Shown piece after piece: positions 55,900-64,000 of a DNA stretch of 64,000 nt (the first letter of the stretch is position 1; every line of letters begins with the position of its first letter). Source of the DNA: Phoenix dactylifera. Lineage: Eukaryota; Streptophyta; Magnoliopsida; Arecales; Arecaceae. The position numbers were made by a program, and so were the translations under genes. The stretch covers positions 22,462,915-22,526,914 of the forward strand of contig NC_052395.1 of assembly GCF_009389715.1 (NCBI RefSeq). The letters run 5' to 3'. Under the pieces are notes generated by a model. It made no database searches, had not been told where the DNA came from, and saw only the letters and a list, made by a program, of their open reading frames with translations.

Positions 55900-58713
55900 C
55901 AAATTTGGCTCTGATCTTCCGCGAGAAGCTGAAGAGACCTAGGAATTGGCGGCAAGCTCACCTCCAGGACTCCCTCCAGGATCTGCACCACCTGTCCCAT
56001 TGTTGGCCTGTTAGATTCAGAGCCTTGAATGCACCAGCAAGCAACTCTGCAGACTCTGGTTAGCTCTTCAAGGTCGGCAGAACCATTCAATCTCTGGTCT
56101 AATAAGCTAAATATATCGCCTTCAACGACCTTTGTTGCCGCCCAGGACGGATAAAAGATTTTGCTCCCATCTGCAGAGTGCGATGCGTTTCGCTTGCCAG
56201 ATATCAGCTCAAAAAGCATCATCCCGAAGCTGTAGACGTCAACCTTGGAGGTGATTGGCAGGCCTGAAATCCACTCGGGTGCAGATAGCCAATGGTTCCC
56301 CTTATGGTTGTCAGCACCCTGCTGAAGTCGCGACCGATGAGCTTCGCCATGCCAAACTCTGCAACTTTGGCGCAGAAGTCCTTGTCGAGGAGTATGTTGT
56401 CTGGCTTTATGTCGCAGTGTATGATGCACTCCCTGCACTTCTCATGGAGGTAGGCTAATCCTCTCGCAATCCCAAGAATAATTTGATACCTCGTCTTCCA
56501 GTCCAGAACCGTGGATTTGTTTTGAAAAAGATGGAGAGTCCAGGGAACCTCCGGACATGTACTCATAAACTAGAAGCCTTTTGCTGCCCTCGGTGCAGAA
56601 ACCGCGAAGGTGAACCAGATTCACATGCTGAATAGCAGCCAATGTGCTCACTTCGGTTCGGAATTGCTTCTCCCCTTGTCTCAAGCCTTCAAGCTTCTTC
56701 ACAGCTACTTCGGTTGAATCAATTAATGTCCCTTTGAAAACAGAGCCAAAGCCTCCGCTGCCCAACTTCTCAGAGAAGTTCTTGGTCACACGCTGCAAAT
56801 CGCCATATGTAAACTGAATCAAAGAACCCTCGACTTGTTTTGCCATCCGAATTCGTTTCCTCCTTTGAAACGCCCAAATTAGTCCGACGAGAACACCCGA
56901 GACAGCGAGCCGGAGATACACAGTTCCTGTTACAACCCTCCGGTTTGTCACCAGCCTTACAGATGCACTCATCCAAATCAACCTCTGCTGCACAGCAAGC
57001 ATCACACCTTCTAGCATCTTCCTCACATGGGAATTCAACAACTGAATCAGTTTTCCTTAACAAACTGTAACAGATCTTCCTTCCGGAAGATTCATCTTTC
57101 AGTCTATATAAGCATCTCCCCTGTATTCCATCTTATGGACTACTGAAATGAAATGAAATTCTTTTCCTCTTCTTCTTCTCTTTCTGCTACTATTCCAGAG
57201 GAGTATCAGTAACTGGCACCATGCCATGCCAGTTACTGTTCACTAATGTTTCAGCTGCGAACTTCTCAGTTCCCTTATTTCATCAGTTCCAGATCCACTA
57301 TCATCATCATAGAGTTGTTGAAGGTTCCGGAGGTCCCCAGTCCAAATTGAGCATCCACTCACATAAGCATACGCGTTGCAAGAGCAGCTGTTCAAGCAAG
57401 ACTGTTCGCAGTCTGTAGCACTCCCAACAGTCAAGCTCTGCGGATTGGCGGGCAATCTCATATTGGTCATCTCAACGAATCTGTCCCCTTCTCCACCGGT
57501 CGAGCTTTTATTGCTGCATCCTAAACTGGTTTTCCTCACGCACCCAGCTCCCCGAGTTCCGCTTTTCCGGCTTCTCTCGCTGTTTCGGGAAGCTGTTCCA
57601 CCGGTTGAGTGAGGGGAGTACTAATCTAAAGAAGCGAGCAGCAGTTTTAGGGACGGGCTGGCCCCTGGGACTCAGTCAGCGAGCGCTGTTGGTAAAAAAA
57701 AGAACTTCCAAACATTGAACGCCCATTCTTTTAATGAAGCTGGTTCGAAACCATGGGAGCACCTGCAAATATTCGAGCTTTTCTGGTCGCAGATACCGAA
57801 AGCTCCACATAGAGAGTAGACAACACATTGAGCCAAAGGTTGAGTAACGAGTGGCTGCCACTTCTGGGTACTGTTCACCCAATACCATAGCCTTACCAGC
57901 CCAGATGAATCAATCACAGTCCGAGTGATAAAAGAACTGTCGAGGATGGTATACATGACATATTTCCGCTGCTTGTTCTCGACGAAAGTGTAGTGGAAGC
58001 GAGCGTGTGCTCTGGTACCGGGGACTGCAGTGAAGTACTGGCCATTCCACAGCCCACTCCTCCAATAAATTTCAGAACCATTCCACAACAATACAATCTG
58101 ATTGGATCCATCGGGGTCCATACTTTGAGCGAATGGCCCGGGGGCCGGGTTCTCAGGATTCTCCCATGAAGTGATGCTCTGATACTCCTCTGTGATCTTA
58201 TTCACTCCAAGCCTTGCTCCTGGCATCCAGGTGTCAGTTGGGTGATCAAAACTCTGCCAAATTGTAGCGTTCGACCCATTTCCTATAACAAGATTTCCCG
58301 TGTCGTGAAGCACTGCAACCGTGGAATTCGAGGTTGATGGAGTTGAATTGGATGACCAAACTGGGATTTTGGAACTGTTGAGGACTAGTTTGCCATCTTC
58401 TGAGAATTTTAGCTCGGCAGAGGAGGTGTTGGAGATGGGTGTTGCTCTGTTCGCCACCCAGACTACAGTTTGGACAGGAATTGTTTTGTACCAGATACCT
58501 ATGTAGTAGTTACGGGAGTTACCTGGTGCGAAGAACCCCAGCTCAAAGTTGCCTTCTTTGGACACTATGGTCTGGTTTCCGGAGACGGACTGGCCCAGAG
58601 AGATGCTATCAGTTGCTCCACAGTGTTGGATGTTGAGAGAAGAGAAGAGAAGAGAAGAGAAAGAATAGAAGGAAGATGGAGAGAGAGGAACATGGCCCTA
58701 TGTCAGTATCCAT
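55866..58713 (-). pseudogene. SD-RLK copy C, heavily disrupted
   Basis: Same gene as A and B with the ATG conserved at 58713. Defects, in reading order: a five-base TCTCT-type expansion in the signal peptide (about 58628-58650) shifts the frame; a Cys/PAN boundary is interrupted by 159 bp of unrelated sequence (57546-57704); an insertion of about 360 bp (about 56935-57295) replaces sequence after QQLYDDDSG, and about 27 codons covering the PAN end and half of the transmembrane helix are deleted; one base is inserted near 56532 (after GGSLDS) and one deleted near 56281 (at GYLAPEW); the C-terminal tail is replaced by the MITE-interior insertion. Lectin-domain and kinase segments otherwise remain recognisable ([32 protein letters not shown]). 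Not functional. Confidence 0.92.
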
Positions 58714-58934
58714 GGGGGCACAAGCAAGCGACAGAAACCAGCCTGCTCATGTAAATATGTATAAATAAGAGGCAGTGGCTGCAGCTTCTTTTTAAGTTAT
58801 TTTAACGGCAGTCAAATTTCAAATATTAAAAGGGACAATTAAATTTCTTTTCCTAATTTGGGCCTGTTGAGAAGATTCAAGTCATTTATAATTTTAGGGT
58901 TCATGAGAAGATTCACTGATGGAAAGTTAAGCAA

Positions 58935-59237
58935 GGTGAGTTATCAAAGTCGAGTTGTTATGAAGATCTAGTACCCTCTTCATGTCCATGTCGAAACTTC
59001 CTACGGAAAAAATCAATAGCTGCTTTGTCCTCCATTCAAGGCTAAATAACCAGCCTTCAAAAGAAGGGTAATCAGTCCTGTTGGAAAATCTAATAGATTG
59101 AAGTCCAATAATGTTGATAAAAGATAGCCTAAGTCAGCAAGGAAGGTGAATTATCAAAGTCTAGTTGTTATGAAGATCTAGTACTCTCTTCAAGTCCATG
59201 TCGAAACTTCCTTTGGAAAAAATCAATAGCTACTTCT
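58935..59237. repeat. Two-copy tandem repeat upstream of SD-RLK C
   Basis: The counterpart of the unit A upstream repeat, with the AAGGTGA.TTATCAAAGTC and GAAGATCTAGTAC landmarks twice, about 210 bp apart. Unit homology stops at AGCTACTTCTG (59237) where an LTR-like head begins. Confidence 0.75.
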
Positions 59238-59966
59238 GAATGTGAGAATAGGCCCCCAAAAAGGGCTGAAGCCGGCAGACCTAGTCAACTCCAGCGTGCG
59301 TTACGAGGGCGGAGACGTCGCGACCTCTTGAGTGGCCGCAGATCCTGCACAACCGCCGCGAGCATCGCCTCTCTCACCGCCTTCCTCTCTTCTTTTCTTC
59401 TAGCGACGGCAGACCACTTGGATCCACCACCAAGCCGTCAGAGGGAGCGCTCTCAGCTCGCCACTACTGCCGAGCTGCCGAGCTGCCGGAAGAAGTTCCC
59501 CATCTCCCCCCCGGAGCTAGGTAAAAACCCTTGATCCCTTTATTCATGCTCAGTTAGATTAGATCTAGCCTACCCATGAAACAAAAATAGGAAAAGGAAA
59601 GAATTAAAAACAAAAGAGAAGAAGAGGAAGAATAGGAAGAAAAAAAAAAGAGCTTACCGGTGGTTGATCCACAGCCGCAACCGCGGGCGCCGACCGCCAG
59701 CCTCGGCCGCAGGTCGCGGGCGCCGGCCACGGGACGCCGACAGGGCCTCGGACACAGCCATGGGCACGGCTGCGGGCACGACCGCGGGCGCAGCCGTGGG
59801 CCCCGTAGGCCGGCCGCCGTCGGCCGCTGCCCGTTCCTCACGAGTATTCTGACGAGCTCGCCCCCCTCCCTTCACGAGAGAAGAAAGAAGAAGAAAGGGG
59901 GGGAGGAGAAGAAGTCGAGAGAAGAGAAGAGGAGAAGAAAAAGAAAAAGGAAAGAAGGAGAAGAAG
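59238..59966. mobile_element. LTR-like fragments of the Tekay group
   Basis: TGTGAGAATAGGCCCCC at 59239 resembles the LTR heads at 27508 and 21671, including a following CTGAAGCCGGCAG motif (CTGAAGTCGGCA in element 2) and a donor-like GGAGCTAGGTAAAA (about 59515). From about 59650 a GC-rich piece begins GAGCTTACCGG, which looks like the opposite orientation. Reading frames here are GC-rich LTR leader and are not called. LINE 3 is inserted at 59967 within a purine-rich tract. Confidence 0.5.
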
Positions 59967-60004
59967 TTTTTTTTTTTTTTCTTGCTAATACGGATGGGTT
60001 ATAC

Positions 60005-60765
60005 CTAACGGGTACGGATACACCCAATAAAGTCAAAAAATAGGATACCTTGGAGTGCCAAAGGCCGCTCCCCATCTCCAGTCCACAAGATGTCTCCGGA
60101 ATGGCAAGCTACATACGCAGCCACCCAATCCGCAGCACCATTGGCTTCACAGTAGATATGCTTGGCCTGAAAGGCCCATCCATCCCTCGCCATATCCCAA
60201 ATGTCACGGAGCAATGGGTGGTCACTATCGTCACCCCTAAGACCCTCTCGGATCCAACTGATAACGGTGGCTGAATCACCCTCTAGGATGATAGACCTAG
60301 CATGTAACACACACCAGGCATGTCGTAGGCCCGCCTAGGCAGCTCTCAGCTCCGCGCTCGGGATCGAGGTGTCAAATAAATGACTGCCACCAGCAGCCAC
60401 AACCCTAGCGAAAGGGTCCCGAATGACGAAACCCACACCTCCCTCGTGCCACCATCCAGGACTGACCCATCAAAGTTGACCTTGAGGAAACTCGGTGGTG
60501 GGGGCTCCCAGGTGAAAAACACCGTGCGGGATACTGCCGAAGCAGGGTGGGAGCCCCAGATGTCCCGAGCTGTCAAGGTCCCTCCGACGGTGGAGGTGTG
60601 ACACATCTCTGCTGCCTGACTATGGGCACTCTCGACCACGAATCTCGGAGACATACATCGTTTGCCGAATATACGAGCGTTCCTGGCCAACCAGATCTGG
60701 TAGGCGGTACAGTTCGCTCGAGTCACCACCTGACGAAGCGCTGGGGACTCCAAGCCCTGGCACAT
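60005..60765 (-). pseudogene. LINE 3 ORF2 C-terminus: zf-RVT end and RNase H
   Basis: Begins in the YQIWLARNARIFG segment after the zinc finger, runs without a frame change through WEPPPPSFLKVNFDGSVLDGG into the RNase H fold, then shifts frame and carries a stop near 60336. The second half resumes as LEGDSATVISWI and continues with ANGAADWVAAYVACHSGD. Active-site acidic residues (VNFDGS, LEGDS, AADWVA) are visible; the AEL segment falls at the disrupted point. Confidence 0.82.
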
Positions 60766-60784
60766 GGCCTGTAAGAACTGGTCC

Positions 60785-61680
60785 CTACAGCTCTACACCA
60801 GTTGCGGAACCCCTGCCAGACGCCAAGTATCCCTCGCCCATGAGCACCGAAACAAGGCATGGTCGACCGTCTTGGCCACACCGCAAACCCCACACTCCAG
60901 GGGGATCCTCAATCCTCGTCCACCAAGTACTGCTTTCGTTGGAAGACGGTCCCAGACCATCTTCTAAAGGAACAACGCAACCCTCGGAAGGAGGCCCAAT
61001 TGCCAGATCCAGGCACAATCAGGACCAAGCTCGTACTCCCGCCTAAGAATGCGGGAAAGGAAACCCATCAAGACTCTGGGACTGGTCGAGGAACTCCACA
61101 CTCGTACATCTGGTCCACCGCTCTGTGGCAGAGGGAGGGAGCGAACCCGCTATGCCAAATGCTCCCCGAAGAAACGGGCTAATCGAATCTCGTCCCAGCC
61201 GGCCTCCCTGGGGGTCATAAGATCACAAACATGTAGACCCTCCCCAGCCTCGACACTAACAGTAGTCGGCCAACGGCGCAGGGGGAGGCCATCAACCCAA
61301 GGGTCCCCGGTCACATCGATGCTACGGTCGTCGCCTATCAGCCATCGGGTGTGATCCGACACCATAGGCACATATCTCGCTATCTCACGCCATAAAAAGG
61401 AACATCTCCGCCCACCTCGAACCCCGCCCTCCTGGCCTACCCCCCATAGCGGGCAGTCATGATCCGGCTCCAGAAACCCTGCGGCTCCAGGATGAAGCGG
61501 GAAGCATGCCAGGCGAGGAGCAGCTCTCGTCTCTCCAGGAGAGACAACACTCCAAGGCCACCCTCCCTGAGAGGGAGGAAAATACTCTTCCATGCCACCA
61601 GGTGCACCCCACGGCCCCCACCGTGCGAGCCCCATAAGAAGCCCCGAATCAGTCGCTCGATCTTCAGTAGGACTTATCTA
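60785..61680 (-). pseudogene. LINE 3 ORF2, thumb and zinc-finger region, disrupted
   Basis: Fragments in different frames: RLIRGFLWGSHGGGRGVHLVAW and GGLGVLSLLERREL (about 61520-61680), the W-rich WLIGDDRSIDVTGDPWVDGLPL segment (about 61260-61360), and a decayed zinc-finger stretch with VWGLRCGQ (60785-61018). Several stops; homologous to 7642-9150 of LINE 1. Confidence 0.78.
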
Positions 61681-62999
61681 GGTACTACCGTGTTGGTCAT
61701 GAGATGGATAGGCATAGAGCCCAGAACAGATCTAATCAGCATTACTCTACCCATCATAGATAGAGACGCTGCCCGCCATCCCTCTAGCCTACTCTGGATC
61801 CGTTGCACCATCCCGAAACACTCGGATACACGCAGTCTCCTACCTGTGATCGGAATGCCCAGGTATGTCCAGGTCCCGTCCTGCTCGGGCATCTCCAGAA
61901 TCCTCCGAATCTCACGTCGAACCCCGGGGGGCGAACTCGGGCTAAAGGAGATGGAGGATTTCTGGGCATTCACTCTCTGGCCAGATGCATAGCAATAGGC
62001 GGCCAAAGCCCGCCTAATAGCCTGGGCATCTGCTATGCGGGCACGCGTCAGGAGGAGGCAGTCATCGGCAAAAAGTAAATGTGATATCGGCTGGGCCTCT
62101 AGAGCTGGGACGTAAGCCTCCAACTCACCGGCGGCACACGCAGCCCGCAGTGATCGAGACAAGACATCAGAACAGATGATGAACAAGTATGGGGATAGCG
62201 GGCATCCCTGCTGAAGCCCCATAGTAGAACTAAAGAGTGGGGACGGAGAGCCGTTGATCAAGATAGAAAACCACGGACTCCAGACACACCCCATAACCCA
62301 ACCAATCCAGGTCTCATGGAAACCCAGACTCTCCAAAGCTAGCCTAAGAAAACTCCACCTGATTCTATCGTAAGCTCGTTCCATATCCAGCTTGATAGCC
62401 ATCAGGCTTCATCGCTTTGGGGCCCGTCGAAGATTCCACATCATCTCTTGGGCCACCATAACGTTATCGGAAATGCTCCTACCTCCAACAAAAGCACCTT
62501 GCTCTTGACAAATAATGCCGGAGAGAAAGGGCTTCATACGATCCATCAGTATTCTTGCCACAACTTTGTATAAAATAGTGCACAAACTGATCGGTCTAAA
62601 GTGGCTCGGCTCGGACGCGTCTACTCGCTTAGGTATCAGCGTGACAAATGTGGCCTTCCAGTCGTCAGGCATACCTGACCGACTAAAGAAACACAAGACC
62701 GCTTCTACCACTGCGATCCGGACGATACTCCAGTATCTCCAGAAAAAAAAAGGAGGGAAGCCATCTGGGCCCGGAGCCCTGTCCTCACCCAGTGCCCAGA
62801 TAGCCTCTCGCACCTCCTCCTCCGACACTGGTCGAACCAACAGTGCATTCTCAGCCACCCCGATATGGGATTCAGCTCTCGGGAGCAGGCCGGCAACGTC
62901 AGACCCACTATCCTCCGTCCAACGGGAGCGAAAGAACTCGAGTAGGATATGGCTGATCACCGAATCATCCTCCACCCAGTGGCCCCGGTCATCTCGCAA
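61674..62999 (-). pseudogene. LINE 3 ORF2, reverse transcriptase
   Basis: RT core: GEDRAPGPDGFPPFFFWRYWSIV, FRPISLCTILYKVVARILMDR, EQGAFVGGRSISDN, a TGA at 62409-62411 (a Gly codon in LINEs 1 and 2 stands here), then KLDMERAYDRI, GLQQGCPLSPYLFIICSD, catalytic LLFADDCLLLTRA, GQRVNAQKSS and TWTYLGIPITGRRL. A further stop lies at 61674-61676. Catalytic Asp residues are intact. Confidence 0.9.
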
Positions 63000-63101
63000 G
63001 GAACAAATAGTGTTCCTCTGCCTTCTAATAACTGTCGATCGGTGAAAGAAACTAGTGTTTCGGTCACCCTCTCTGACCCACTGAATTCTGAATTTTTGTC
63101 T

Positions 63102-64000
63102 TCAGAAGATCTCATGTTGACGCAGGATCGAGTGGTGGGTGGCGAGAAGACCCCGGAGGCTCACCATATCAGCCTCGGGGAGCGCGCCCATCTGATCTTC
63201 CCTACTTTGGAGGTCAGCAATCGCAGCCTCCACATCCTCCAACTTCCTAAAAATATCACCTACGACCTCACGGTTCCAGCGACGTAGCCGTCGCTTGGTC
63301 AACTCCAGTTTTCGTGAAACCCTCTGCATGGCGTCACCGCGGACCGGCAGGCCCCAAGCTCCCCGGACAATGTCCCGAGATTGAGGGAAGGATAGCCAGA
63401 CCTTCTCGAAACGGAATGGGCTCTGGTGACTCGAACCTGATACCGTCGAAAACAGCAAAGGACAATGATCCGAAGCAATCCGAGAAAGATGACTAACCCT
63501 ATAGGATAGGAATCTGATGAGTTAGTCAGTGGAAGCAACAGCCCTATCCAGTCGCTCCCACACCCTAGCTCGTCCGGATTGGTTGTTACACCAAGTGAAA
63601 CGCGGACCGGAGAAACCCAGCTCTACTAGGCCGTTACGCGAGAGGAAATCGCGAAACTCCCTCCTATCCACAGTGTCAGTGAAGGCCTTGCCTCCTCGTT
63701 TCTCACTCTCCTCCAGGATGCAATTGAAGTCACCCACCATCGCAGACGGAAGTCCCTGAGCAATTAAGTGGGTGAGCTCATCCCACAGAACCCTCCTGGT
63801 CCGATGGTTTGTACTAGCATACACTCCGCACAAGACCCACGGTGCAGCATTAGGTTCCGAGATGATCATGATGACCTGTTGGGAGCAGTTGTGGAATACG
63901 TCAACTGTAGCCACACCCCGCTTCCACAGAGCCACAATGCCCCCCGACAGCCCCTAGGAATCTACTGCATATGACTCCCAGTCAACCTCAAACCGCCGTA
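63102..64000 (-). pseudogene. LINE 3 ORF2, endonuclease (partial) and linker
   Basis: Visible parts, in reading order from the right edge: GLSGGIVALWKRG, VYASTNHRTRRVLWDEL, VGDFNCILEE, FTWCNNQSGRARVWERLDRA, IASDHCP-equivalent in another frame (about 63460), then the linker WGLPVRGDAMQRVSRKLELTKRRLRRWNR. A stop interrupts the DS*GLSGG segment near 63955. The N-terminal catalytic Asn and Glu motifs lie at or beyond the window edge. Confidence 0.82.

Larger units (their letters stand above)
59967..64000 (-). mobile_element. LINE 3: L1-type non-LTR retrotransposon, cut by the window end
   Basis: Minus-strand LINE with its A tail at 59967-59980, a 3' UTR, RNase H, zf-RVT, reverse transcriptase and most of the endonuclease; the endonuclease start and ORF1 lie beyond 64000. 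It belongs to a more diverged lineage than LINEs 1 and 2. Unlike them it joins the zinc-finger region and RNase H in one frame (FFTWEPPPPSFLKVNFDGS). Multiple stops and shifts make it inactive. Confidence 0.9.

Overview
This window is nuclear plant DNA, most likely from a monocot. A palm is my best guess, inferred from the repeat style and the GC-rich host gene fragment, not from any search. It is a retrotransposon-rich interval holding a small tandem family of G-type lectin S-domain receptor-like kinase (SD-RLK) genes. Only one host gene looks intact: SD-RLK copy A (complement 16238-18670, 810 aa). Copy B (complement 40421-42796) has one nonsense codon in the kinase C-lobe. Copy C (complement 55866-58713) is broken many times. 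A fourth fragment (complement 5178-5613) comes from a different, intron-containing paralogue. A broken ARMADILLO REPEAT ONLY (ARO) gene fragment lies at 25640-26415.

Layout, left to right: (1) 1-5118, a non-autonomous Ty3/gypsy LTR retrotransposon of Tekay/Del type whose 5' LTR starts outside the window; (2) 5178-7051, SD-RLK fragment D and a spacer block; (3) 7052-12780, a 5'-truncated L1-type LINE on the minus strand; (4) 12782-19187, duplication unit A with intact SD-RLK A; (5) 19188-25030, the degraded start of another unit, a LINE scrap and a mosaic of LTR pieces with several minisatellites; (6) 25640-26415, the ARO pseudogene; (7) 26491-27507, a second copy of the spacer block; (8) 27508-35443, a complete, very young, non-autonomous Tekay-like element with a 5-bp target duplication; (9) 35449-43700, unit B with a Tourist-like MITE, a 1.6-kb hAT-like element and SD-RLK B; (10) about 44100-50455, a nearly full-length but mutated LINE on the plus strand; (11) 50456-53800, MITEs and unclassified repeats; (12) 53802-59237, unit C; (13) 59238-59966, LTR-like fragments; (14) 59967-64000, a third LINE on the minus strand, running off the right end.

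The SD-RLK units are head-to-tail duplicates. Because they are paralogous, each serves as an empty-site control for insertions in the others. Aligning them by eye delimits the LINE 1 insertion (which deleted target DNA), the young LTR element, the hAT element, the MITEs, and two foreign insertions inside copy C. Copies A and B share an almost identical tract across the S-locus/EGF/PAN region flanked by clearly diverged sequence, which looks like gene conversion.

None of the mobile elements visible here could move by itself. Both LTR elements lack gag-pol but share non-coding internal sequence, and the LINEs carry frameshifts and stops. I found no tRNA, rRNA, CRISPR or operon-like structure. 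All alignments were made by reading, so difference counts are approximate.
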